Origin: Vermamoeba vermiformis
Taxonomy: Eukaryota; Tubulinea; Echinamoebida
Direction: 5' to 3'
NCBI GenBank assembly: GCA_045837725.1
Contig: JBEWZL010000270.1
Span: 62,001-126,000, forward strand
Length of the DNA stretch: 64,000 nt
Positions within the stretch are counted from its first letter, which is position 1. Every line of letters begins with the position of its first letter. A program made the translations under genes and the position numbers. Shown piece after piece: positions 46,533 to 58,096 of the stretch. The notes beneath the pieces were generated by a model. The model made no database searches and was not told the origin of the DNA. It saw nothing but the letters and a program-made list of their open reading frames with translations.

Positions 46533-49131
46533 ATGGAGAACACTAAGGTCCCTATACAAAAGCTGCACGTTCGAAATATTTTTCAATTATTCGTCCCGAT
46601 CAGCTCGAATATTAAATACGACGTTGCTTTAACGACAACACCAAGTTTTGGATTTACATTGACGCAACAAAATGCACCAGAATTTTGTTACCATTATCAA
46701 ATACAATTATTTGCAAATGACAAAAATATGAAAGGCGAGATTGTGGAAACGGAAGCGGTGGATTGTTTCAGTTGGGCCAAAAGAAATCCATTTATTATTC
46801 AACCGAACCACGAGGAAGCTGGCATTACATTACGAATGAAAATAGACCACGGAACATTTGATTTTCGCAAGATCAAAAAGCGTCCGATCAAGATCTACGT
46901 AACCTGCTTCAGCGCTGGCGTCTTCTTGCAACGAGGCTCCACCAAAATATGCAAATTATTACCGAAGAAGCGCCATGCAGAGTATTCTAACGTAGATTCT
47001 GAAGGTAAAGCAACAACAGTAAACGTCAGAATCAATCCGGAAACATTTCAATTTACGCGGTCAAACATATGAATTGTCTCGCCATATAATTCAATAGCCT
47101 TATTAAACCTATTTTACGGAATTAATCCTCGTTTAAATCAACTCTAACGAAAACTTTTTTTTAGTGTTGATCCCGGTGTCTTGGAATAACACCAATCTCG
47201 CTCTAGTTCATCCTACTAAAATAGAACCTGCACATGACAGTTCATATTCTGACCGCAGAACGTCCGAAGACAATTCTTCGCCGGATGTAGGCGATAACGA
47301 CGCGGAGTCAAATTCCATGCAGATCATGAACAGCTACGACGTCGATATGTCGCCGAGTTACGAGCAAGAACAACACCCTATTCACCCGCCAGTAGTCTTC
47401 AATAGCCACCTTCAAATGCACATGCGGTAAGTGATTTGTGGATTCGGAGCCGCAGTACGGATTTCGGTCTTAAACTTCATAAGCTTTTCCGTAATTGAAT
47501 AAGTTACTCATTAGTCATATTACTATATTATAGCGATTTCGAAAATGAGCCTTACATGCTATTGGTCAATGGCAACGCGGAAGTCGTCGGAAATTTTCGA
47601 GCGCTCAACTTTTACAAGGCTTCAGATATCAATATAAAAGAAGATATTAGGCTCTTATGCGAAGGTAATCATTTTGCGAATTTAGTCTCGCGGTAGTACA
47701 TTTCGGAACGTTATGTCGAAGTTGCAATCATTGACATTTTTTTTGACACTTTGACACTTTTAGATCGAGATCCGAGAGAAGCACTGCTGAAGATTGACGG
47801 AGTCGAGTACAAGTTCAGGAGTGGTGTAGGACATACTACGAACAAACGCTTCGTCGGTTACATCGCCCAACAGATTGAAAGTATTGTGCCTGAAGCCGTT
47901 CAATTGATTGACGGTAAGTTTTTTTTTTACCTAATTCAATTGAAGAAAGTACTTTCTTACGGAAATATTTATTTGTTGCGCAATTTAAGTAATTCAATTA
48001 ATTAATTATAATTTAGGGATTTTGCACGTTGATTACGAGTCGCTGATCCCGTACTTGAGCGAATCTGTCAAACAGAATTTTAACGATATTAAGAACGTTA
48101 AATCCGAAACCGAACGAATTCAAAAAATCGTCGATTTATTATACGCAGAATTTTTGAAGAAAAGCAAGATTGAAGAGAAGATCAATGGATCAACATCCAA
48201 AACACCATCAGTTACCGAGAAGATGCCATTTTTTGGCAAGAAGTCATTGTTATACTCCATAATCGCCGTAACATTGGTTATCGGAGCCGCAATTGGCATA
48301 TTTTTGGCGATAACGTTCAGTACATCCGGAGACCCATCCGATGATAAGCCGACAGCTACCGTTCCGTTGTATCAGTTCGGAGGTCTAGACCCTAGCAATG
48401 ATATTCCTGAAGAGCGACAAGCGTTAATTGATTTATTTATGGCGACTAATGGCTCGAATTGGAAATTGAAAGCAGGCTGGCTCAAAAATACCTCGTACTG
48501 CTCGTGGTACGGAGTCTATTGCGGCGATGATCGAAAAGTGATTTCGCTGCGATTTGATAACAACAATTTAGAAGGCACCATTCCCGAGTCAATCGTTGCT
48601 CTAGATTCGCTCATCACTTTCGAAATCCGAAACAATTCGAAATTGACTGGAACACTTCCAAAGGCTATTTCTGAATGGAGAAAGCTCGGCACATTCGATG
48701 TATCCAACAATCAACTGAGCGGACAGCTGCCGAGGATGAATAGCGAAGAATTAATGGATTTTGTTGTCAGCAACAACAGATTTGACGGAACCATTCCGCT
48801 GATCAAAGCAATTAATTTCAATACTATCGCACTGGACAACAATCAACTCACTGGAAGTATTTACAATCTGAAGGACCTCAACTTCGTCGCGAAATTTCTG
48901 ATCAACAACAACAAACTGACCGGCGATCTAATGTTATCGAAGAACTTTTTGCTCTCAGTAGATACATTCGACGTCTCTAACAATCAGTTCACCTCGACTG
49001 TTGAAATTGCTAGGCTCCCTGCCCCACAAACGGCGATCAATTTCAAAAGATGCAACGTATCTAGCAATATTTGGGATTGCCCTATTCCTTCGTGGATGCG
49101 AGAATTCTGCGACGGAAATTGTACAGTATAA
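46533..49131 (+). CDS. MYRF-like self-cleaving membrane protein with extracellular LRR
   Basis: ATG is at 46533 and TAA at 49129-49131. Residues about 1-160 form a putative beta-sandwich (KRPIKIYVTCFSAGVFLQRG); a DNA-binding role is inferred from MYRF. The likely donor at 47006 (GAAG|gtaaag) joins phase-correctly to the acceptor before 47164. An acidic linker leads to an intramolecular-chaperone autoprocessing (peptidase S74-type) domain: NGNAEVVGNF, then SDINIKEDI with the Ser-Lys dyad at the five-residue spacing used by MYRF, and GYIAQQIESIVPEAV. A coiled coil (EFLKKSKIEEK) and one transmembrane helix (SIIAVTLVIGAAIGIFLAI) follow. The outer part is an LRR array with a plant-like cap (CSWYGVYC; LTGTLP, LSGQLP) and cysteine-flanked end (CPIPSWMREFC). 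MYRF trimerises, cuts itself and frees its N-terminus to the nucleus. Confidence 0.85.
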
Positions 49132-49675
49132 TTATATCATATCATTATTTTAGCAATTTTATTCTAAATAAAGGCGTTGTACATTAGTTTGACATTATTT
49201 TTTGTCAACTCGATCAGCAACAGTTTTCACACACAAAACATTTGCAAACACGCACAATAGTGTTATTCATGTTACCAACCGATAGATGGAACGCTTAGAT
49301 ACGGTAATTTCAATTTAGATTGTGCACAATCGCTAGATTCGCACCACGCGACATGAAACTGATTTTCTTCTGCATTTTTTATGTCCAAAAAATTAACAAC
49401 ACAGTATCTTGACCTATTTTAAGCACTATAAATTAGCTATGACATCAATGATCTGTGCAATCACAATTAAAAACCAAAATAATATCAAATATCTGTTAAA
49501 TTCCATTAAGTCGCGCAACTTGCACAGCGGCATGAAAAGTTTACGTCGTTTCAGTTTGATTTTATTCATTCTTTCAATATTGCAATAAAATCTGCAACAT
49601 AGCCGTTAGATTCAAATCCAAAATTTTTCATTAGCTTGTTAAAGCCCTATTTCCTTTAAATTATATTACAACACT
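49132..49675. other. Intergenic, no gene seen
   Basis: 544 AT-rich bases between the MYRF-like gene and the LysM-GRAM-TLDc gene, both on the plus strand. It presumably holds the latter's promoter. Nothing further was recognised. Confidence 0.4.
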
Positions 49676-52364
49676 ATGTTCTTAGCCGCAGTGCAAATCC
49701 CCAAAGCACTTTACTCCCCAGGTAAGCAAGCTTTCAACACAAAACTTACTAATTTTCTTGATCTACTCGTAACCAAAGGCGTTAGCTACCTTAACAATAA
49801 CGATAGCTTAGTAATACGCTATACATATAAAAGTTATATTTATGAAACTCGTTATCGAGTCAATTAAAGATGTTACAAGAGTTTTAGATGTGACTACTTC
49901 GTACAAAGTATTAATTTATCGATTATAGGAGGTCATTACACGCACGAGGTATCTCCTACTGATACTTTAGCTGGTGTCGCTCTTGTAAGTGTTTTTAGAC
50001 CAGATCTGGCTTTAGTACGAAACAAACTCTAACTCCGATCTTATTTCGATAGGCTTATAATATGCGGGTGGACGAGTTAAAAAGACTTAATAGGCTCTAT
50101 GGGTCTACAGCGATATTTCCAGGCCAGGTAAACCTTTCTCTGCGAAATTATCAATCGAACTTTTTCACTGCCATCGTGATGCTAATTTTCCTTTTTTTGT
50201 TTTTTTCAGCGGCTTAGAGTGCGCGCAAAAACCAATTCGAAACAATGTATTGATGGCATGAACACATCTACATCCAAATCAAGTAAATTATCAAGTAGAG
50301 ATAAGTTCCGAAAGGAAATGAATGAAGATCCGGATCTGAAACCCTCTGCCGGCTCAAAAAAGAAGAAGAGCATTAAAAATAGGCACGATGATATGTTAGC
50401 ACCAGTGGATATTATTCAAGCTTCGGATCATGTCGCCGGGCCCGAAACTGAGACAGATTCGAAGTTCGGAACGGATGCCAATCCCACCAACAAACCAGCG
50501 GGAATAAAAGGTGACGATATTACTAAGAAGTAAGTATATTACTATTGTATATTACTATTTTATTTTAAATTTAAATTCCACCGCCAAGATCTTCAATTTT
50601 CCGAACATTATCTTAATTAAATTCGCCACCCCGATTTTATTCTTTAATAAATACTAATACCTTAAACATAAATAGATTAAGCAAAAAATACAAGTTATTC
50701 AAGAAAAGGTGAGTCTGGAAGCTGGATCCACATCCGAAGCAATCGCGATATTTTTAGAAATATCTTTGATATTTCATTGAAATCAAATTAATTTGTCGTC
50801 AATCGCCACTGGAGTTGCCGCTAGTGCACTAGTCCACAAGTAACTAACTCTTAACCTCGATCAGGCTCAACATAAAGAAAAATGTAGCAACGACTAAAGT
50901 TCTTGAAGACGGAGCTCCAAGCCCTGCTCTTGATATGAAACGCAGCTCGGATAAGAAGTCCAAGAATAAGAGCAAGAAATCGAAGGCGAAGGATAAAAGT
51001 GAAATCAAATCCAACGAAATAGCGAATCTGACGATAACACAAAAAGAAGTTTTCAAAACAAGAGCACAACTAGTATACCACACTAACGAAGTATACGTCT
51101 CTGGCGACATCACCATCGCCATGGGCAATGTCAGCTTTGAACCAGATCTCGATAACTGCTACGTTCAAAAATTCGGATGTGCCATGCTGACCGTTAGCTT
51201 TGCGCTCGAAGATGTTATTAAATGCGATGAAATCATCGATGATATGCGCATGGATTATGATAAGGGTACGTGCTAACCTCTAATATCCGAGATCTCAATC
51301 CTAAACAAATCTGCTTTTAGAGAAGGAACGATTGTTGTGTATCGAGTTGAAGCCTTTAGAAGGTCAATTAATGATGCAAACTAGAACATCTTTAGAGTTC
51401 TTAATACCTACTGATAAGTACGTAACGAATTTAAACGGTTTTACCATCAGATCTAATTTCAGTACTTTTAGATTCACTGAATGTTTGACTCTATTACGAG
51501 GATCTGTTAATACTAATGCACAGCAGCAAAATAACAATAATGATGGCCTCGCACACTCAGCTGAGTCATTAACAGTAAGTTTTAAAAACTCCATCCGACT
51601 TTTCGGATCCGTTACTAACCTTTAAATGCTTTTCTAGCGGTCATTTATGTCACCTACGGCACTTCCTATCCTTAAACAAGAGTCCCTATTGATAAGTTTA
51701 GAATGCGCACGAAAGGTAATGAAATTGAATTTATCCTCGTAGATCTCGAATTCTGATTATTTGTTGTTTTTATAGCTTGCGCGATTTTTCCCTAATAGAC
51801 ATCGATGCGACGATTGGGTGCAGCTATATACGAGCACTAAACACGGGTTCAGTTGGCGCACTTTGTACTCCAAGATCAGGAAAGCAGTTCCGACAATTTT
51901 AATATTCAAAGATCGCAACGGATACGTAAGTCCATATAATAGTGTTACTAGTGTTATATGCATTATATATAGTGTATTAACAGCTACTTTTTAGACGTTT
52001 GGAGCCTTCGTAGCGCATCAGTGGCAAAAAGGCCCGAACTTTTATGGCAATGGCGAGACGTTCTTATTCTCGCTGGTGCCTAATTTCGGAGTCTATAAAT
52101 GGACTGAAAAGAATTCATTTTTCGTTACTTCGTCGGATTCGCACTTCGCTTTTGGCGGATGGTAAGTTGGATTTGCAACCTTGATCTCACCTAGGAAGCC
52201 TTGATTTTGATTCTCATATTTATAGCGAGTTTGGTCTATATTTAGACGATGAACTTTGCAGTGGCAGCTCATACAGATCTGATACGTACTTTAATCGGTG
52301 TTTGGCATCCGAAGAAGAGTTTCAATGTGTCGCTGTTGAAGCTTGGACGCTGCAATCTAAATAA
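49676..52364 (+). CDS. LysM-GRAM-TLDc protein (OXR1/NCOA7 family)
   Basis: About 11 exons from ATG 49676 (MFLAAVQIPKALYSPG) to TAA 52362-52364. Exons 2-3 encode a LysM domain (HYTHEVSPTDTLAGVALAYNM in pieces, LNRLYGSTAIFPGQ). A Lys/Ser-rich linker with basic runs follows, then a GRAM domain (EVYVSGDITIAMGNVSFEPD, FGCAMLTVSFALEDVI). The C-terminus is a TLDc domain (WVQLYTSTKHGFSW, TFGAFVAHQW, FSLVPNFGVYKW, FAFGGC, CVAVEAWTL). This three-domain order is the classic OXR1/NCOA7 plan, linked to oxidative-stress resistance and V-ATPase binding. A second, LysM-less member lies at 1162-3864. Confidence 0.9.
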
Positions 52365-52546
52365 TAACCGACAAATACTATTTAATATTGTACATAGATG
52401 TAAATAAACAATCAATTCTCCGTAGTACGAGCAATATTTTTATCAAATTTAAAAATTGCCAAATAAAGGCACTCGCGATGGGTATTGATCCACGACCTGA
52501 CTCCATTGCAGCACCACAAACCATATATTAATTATTCAAGCAAATT

Positions 52547-55090
52547 ATGGCTACTAATATTGCAGGAACTGTAGCTGATCTGCGTCGAGCTTTCAATACC
52601 GGCAAAACTAAAGATCTCGCGTGGAGAAAGCAACAATTACGCCAATTAATCAAACTTATTGAAGAGAACGAGAAAGAGGTAAATTAAATATTAATTGAAC
52701 TTTACTGCCGATAACGAGCCGACTAAAGCGGATCCCGTATTTATTTCCGCCTCCGTTTGCCCAAACGCCACAATTTATTAATTTTAATGTATCATGTTAA
52801 TATTAATCAAAATATTTGCTCGGTTTGAAAACATAATTTCGGGCCGAGTGTCGTGTTAATAATTTTTCCGTCATTTAGCTCGTGGATGCGTTGCACAAGG
52901 ATTTATCTACCCCTCGCATTCAAATATCAATCGTTGATGCTAGTGCCGTCATTTCTGACGCTGAAGAAGTCATCGAAAATATCGATCGTTGGAACAAACC
53001 CAAATCTGTCTCATTGCCACTCACTAGTCAGGTAAAATACAGTAAATTCGAAGAAAAATCACGCTAATTTAAATCTTTTCTTAGCCTGCAAAGGGTTATT
53101 TTGTCAGGTAAGGCACATCTGAAAAAATACCGTTGAGAATTTTATTTTCTAATCTCTTCCATATTAGAGAGCCATTTGGTGTGTCTTTAATTATAGGCGC
53201 ATGGAATTTCCCTATTCAACTCCTCGGCGTGCCTCTCGTCGGTAATTAAAATAATAATTCTTAATTTAGATTTCGGATTACGAACACGAACACAAATAAC
53301 CATAGATTTCGTACGCAGGCGCTATTGCTGGTGGAAATTGCGTTCTTTTGAAGCCTTCTGAAGTCGCTGTTAATGCTAGCGCCTTTTGGGCCAAATACGT
53401 TCCAAAGTAAGTCTCGAAAAACTTCAGTGTAGATCCACCGTCAAAAATGATGTGTGGATTCGCTTATAATGAAATATTAATACTATAACATAATTGATTT
53501 ATATGATTTGAATCTTAAACGTATTCCGCCTTAAAGAGAGTAAGTGTTAATCTATAGTATGCTTTAGGTACATGGACAACGAGTGCATCAAAGTGATAGA
53601 AGGTGGTGTCACTGAAACAACTGAAATTTTAAAGCAAAAGTTCGATATCATTCTCTACACGGGCAACTCGATGGTCGGCAAGATTGTTCAAAGAGCTGCT
53701 TCCGAACACTTGACTCCAGGTAACTTTTTTGAAGTACTATAATGATCTTTACCACTACTTATTATAGAAATATAACTGGCCCGGGACCTAATATTATAAT
53801 ACAAAATATGACATATTTTGATAAATTACGTACCGAAAGCAAGTGTCAAAAAGTGACACGCGTCACCGACAAAATTTATTCGCTTACTAAATCAATCTCG
53901 TCAATAGTTATTCTCGAGCTTGGTGGCAAGAACCCGTGCATCGTTAGTGAAGACTGTACTGCACTCGAAGTTGCTGCCTCTCGTATCTGTTGGTAAGTCC
54001 TCCAACCCTCGCGAACCACCACTTTTCACCGAAAATTTCTTGATGTGGTTCTTTCTAAAAGATCTCGGAGTAATAACAATTTCTTAGGGGCAAGTTCTTG
54101 AACGTCGGACAAATTTGCTTGTCGCCGGATTCAATCTACATTCATGAACGACATTACGACAAGCTGATCGAGCTGTTCAAGAAGAAAATTCACGAGTTCT
54201 TCGGCGACGATCCTGCGACGAGCATCGATTACTCTCGTATTATTAATGAACGACATGTCGATAGAGTTGCAAAGCTCTTGGAAGGTCAAAAAATCATTCA
54301 CGGTGGCAAAGTAGACAAACAAAACAGATACGTAAGTACACCAATATTACCATAAAAGGAAATATCAAACTTATTCTATATATAGATCGAGCCTACAATC
54401 GTTGAAAGTGCTCCGAAAGATAGTGCCATTTGCCAAGAAGAAATTTTCGGTCCTGTGATGAACTTGATCAAGTACTCGAACCTCGATGACGTGCTTAAAG
54501 AGATTCAAACGAAGCCCAAACCACTCGCATTCTATTTGTTCTCGAACAACCAAAAGACTATCAACAAGGTCGTCCGAGAGACTACTTCGGGTGGCTTTTG
54601 CGTTAACGACGTCGTGCGTAGCAAAATATGACACTTTGACACTTCAAAAATTTTCATCGCAATTGAAAATTTTGTACTTTATCGAGTAATGATGTAACTA
54701 ATGATACATTTTCTCTATTAGTTGCTGCAAGGTCAAGTCGCAGTTCCTCTCGGCGGTGTGGGTGAATCAGGCATGGGCAGCTATCACGGCAAATACTCGT
54801 TCAAAGCCTTCACGCACAGAAAGACAGTCGTTGAACGAAGCACATCAATGGACCCTGCCGTTCGTTATCGTAAGTAATTTTTGTGACATTTTGACACTTT
54901 TGACACCTGTCACTAACTCACGCTTGCAGCTCCGTACAACGATACCAAGTTCAAGCTGTTTTCATTCTTTACGTTCAAAGCCCACAAGATCGCTAAGAAA
55001 GTGGCGCAGTTGAAGTACGTGGTGCTCATTGTGGGCTTGTCGTATTTGACCAACTACCTCCTGAACAACTACACGATTAATCACAAATAA
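52547..55090 (+). CDS. Aldehyde dehydrogenase, class 3-type, C-terminally anchored
   Basis: Ten or so exons from ATG 52547 ([16 protein letters not shown]) to TAA 55088-55090, about 480 residues. Motifs in order: [15 protein letters not shown] (cofactor/fold region), [22 protein letters not shown] (catalytic Glu region), [14 protein letters not shown] (catalytic Cys), [11 protein letters not shown] and [19 protein letters not shown]. These are standard for ALDH class 3/fatty-aldehyde dehydrogenases, which oxidise aldehydes with NAD(P)+. The C-terminus has a hydrophobic anchor ([16 protein letters not shown]), as in membrane-bound FALDH. Two introns carry TGACA-rich words (53854-53865, 54901-54912). 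Confidence 0.92.
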
Positions 55091-55454
55091 GAATAGAATC
55101 ATTTGATATGATCTTTTGTTTATAAAATTACCCTTCTACTACTTGTCAACAAGCACCGAGTCATCGTGCACGGATACTTTCATTCGTACTTAGCAAGGAA
55201 AGAGCTGATGTTGACTAGCTTTTTTTTCTAAAAATCAATGGGACTTCCTAACCAGCAAAGATCCGTGTGCACAGGAGGGGCAACTATGTTTTTACCATTT
55301 GGCTACGTATTGTTTAAAATAAAGCCACAAATCTTACGAAAAAATTGGAACGAAAATAATCGAACAATTGGATCTAAAACCATTATCAACCAATTAAAGG
55401 CATTTGAAACACAATAGATATTAATCTATAGAATTGTAAAGATTCGACATCGTT
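55091..55454. other. Intergenic, no gene seen
   Basis: About 360 bases between two plus-strand genes. No motif was recognised. Confidence 0.4.
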
Positions 55455-57898
55455 ATGGAGCACATACCGTTGGATGTATCTTTAAACATTTTCTCCAGAT
55501 TAGAGTTTTCAGATCGGATGAATCTTCTCAAGTAAATTGGCAAAAATAATCGTAATAATTTTCTTAGGATTTAAATAGAGTTTCAAAGCAAGTGAATGAA
55601 ATTGTGAGAGATGTGGTTTCAGTTGGCAACAGAAATTCATTAGATGGAATTATAATTGGACTTCCGAAAGCAGGTAATATACCGTCGTGAATATTCAATT
55701 TTATTTAATTAATAATTACTAATTAGTAATTTATTTTTTTCAGGATCTACAACCGTTTTTTGGCAGTTAGTAAATCAGAAAAAAGATCAATTCGACAATA
55801 GGCTCAATAAAAGCGTTAATATCTCCAATACTCCCGATATTGATACAACGAAGCAAGGTACCATTCAAAGATTTATGAGTTAAAAATATCTTTACAATTT
55901 CCTTTTAGGCTTACATTATCTGCGCCGCATTTCACTCAGTAATGAAGGACGAACAGCGATATTATTTCATGGCTCGTCTAAAAGTCCTACGAACAAGAAT
56001 ATGTATCCCTACTACGGTTTGGTAAGACCTCACAGATCCGAAAACTATATTAGTATCAATTATACTGATTTTTATTATCATTTTTAGGCCCAAGCTATTG
56101 TTATTGTTATTCCCGCGCAAATTGGCTCCGATTTCGCCGCGTTTAAAAAAAGTTTGAAACAGCTGCTGATGCCCGTCTTCGCGCTATGCGGACACATGAA
56201 CTGGATATTTGCGATCAACAAAATGGACTTGATTGAGTATAGCGAGGCAGGTACGTATAATTTTCATTAATGCCAAGCTCTAAATTATTGACTGTAACGA
56301 TTTTCGTTGATCCAAAGTGTTAGGGTCAAAAAAAACAAAATGACACGTGTCAACATTTATTTTTCACCAGTTGCCCATTTCAATATTGTGAACCATAGTT
56401 ATACAGTTCCAATAGTAGAATGCCTTGATAGTTTAAGACGACACGTGTCACTTATTCGATCTGGATCTAACTCGTGAGCATTTTAGCGTTCAATGAAGTT
56501 GTCACTATTGTCACTCAAGTCTGCCAGCAATTGAGTCAAAATATCGTGGACAAAGTCAGTTTTATTCCGATCTCTGCCACTCATTCGCAAAATCTATTCG
56601 AGAATATTTCCAAAAATGGAAATAACGACGTCCTGGCATGGTACAAAGGCCCTTCAGTGCTGCAAAAATTGACCGAAATTTCGTACACGGTGCAAATGCC
56701 GGCGTCTAAATTTGACAACGCGAATTCCAGCGTGGTAATTTTACGTTACAAATCGCTCGAAAATACAAAAAATATAGTGATACTTGCAAAAACTCAAAGT
56801 TATTTGGTCTATGGATACATTACTCGTACGTCAAACACTTTGAAAAATGCTTATTCAAAATTCTCAGAATTAATTTAATTCTCAGAGGGCGCCATTGCCG
56901 TTGGCGACACGTTGTATTTGAAACCAAATTACTACAAGATGGTAACTTGCAAAAGAGCCGCGCCGAATAGCTATCCAATTCCCGTTAAAGTGCTATCAAT
57001 TAAGTACTTCGATAAGGAACGTAAAGAGGCATTAGTAGGGTAAATATTATTGCACTCATTTCGGTTGATAAAATTCAGTTGGATCGGATCTTCGCTTAAT
57101 TTTTTTATTATTAATTTAATATTTAACCTCATATTGTATGCTATGCAAAACAATTAATTTATTGTTGGTAGGACCTTTGTAGGCCTTCACATCCAGTTCG
57201 AATGTGAAAAGTACATCAAACAGTTTACTCGTTTGAATTATTATCAATATTTAGGCCTGCTAGACCACTTTATGATGCCGGTACGCCTTTACATCTCCAA
57301 TTATTACGTACTTATTTTTTTCAATCAGATCTACCATAGTTTATCAACCACCAAATTGGAAAAGAGTCCTATTCGTATTGCCACCGATCTCATCGTTGTA
57401 GCTTCAAAATCCGGTCATTGGGATGGAAAATTAAAGATCGTAAGCGACCTACCTACCTTAATTTTAATATATATTAAATTAACTCTGTTACTTTCATAGG
57501 GAACGACAGCAGGATTTTATTCGTACATTGCACGAGCTCACTGTAAAATTACTGAAATCGAATCCAGCACTGACGCCAAGGGCGAAAATTTCGTAGAAAA
57601 ACCTTCTTTCATTACAAAAGGTACAATTTTCATACTGCTCATTCGAGAAATAATATTAAGTGTCCTTAAATATTCTAACTGATTATTATTGTTAGGACAA
57701 CGAGCTCGAGTCGTACTGTCATTTTCAACGCCTTGCAAAGTTCGCGTGCATAAAAAAGACGGCACTGGTGAAGGCAGACTGTTGCTCGTGATGCACAACA
57801 AAGTGGTGGCTATTGGCGTCATAACGCGCATTGACCGATATGGAATTGACTCTGATGATTATTGGGCTAATCATAATGTGCTCCATATAGCCGTCTAA
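55455..57898 (+). CDS. F-box protein fused to a degenerate eEF1A-like GTPase
   Basis: ATG is at 55455 and TAA at 57896-57898, with about ten exons. Residues 5-37 form an F-box (IPLDVSLNIFSRLEFSDRM, then VSKQVNEIVRD); exon 2 best begins after TAG at 55575, giving KVSKQV. A translational-GTPase fold follows in order: G1 as GLPKAGSTT (the usual GxxxxGK(S/T) Lys replaced by Ser), no DxPG at the G3 place (ILFHGSSKS), but an intact G4 NKMD and SA at G5. Domains 2 and 3 follow, with KSGHWDGKLK, ITKGQRARVVLSF and VVAIGVITRID matching eEF1A/HBS1 domain III strands. GTP hydrolysis is unlikely with G1 and G3 lost. The F-box suggests an SCF adaptor; its target is unknown. Confidence 0.8.
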
Positions 57899-58096
57899 TA
57901 TAGTCTCTGCATTATTAATATGTACCCTAGACATTATTATTTAACGCATGATATTTCATTGAAACTAAAATATTCGCCAAGTTCAATCGGGATCCGGATA
58001 TGGCGGCTTAGTAAACAATCTGATAACATCGAAGATTTTAATTTTTTTGCGTCCATTTTACCAGCAAAACGATAAACCCTTATAAACCAATCTAAT

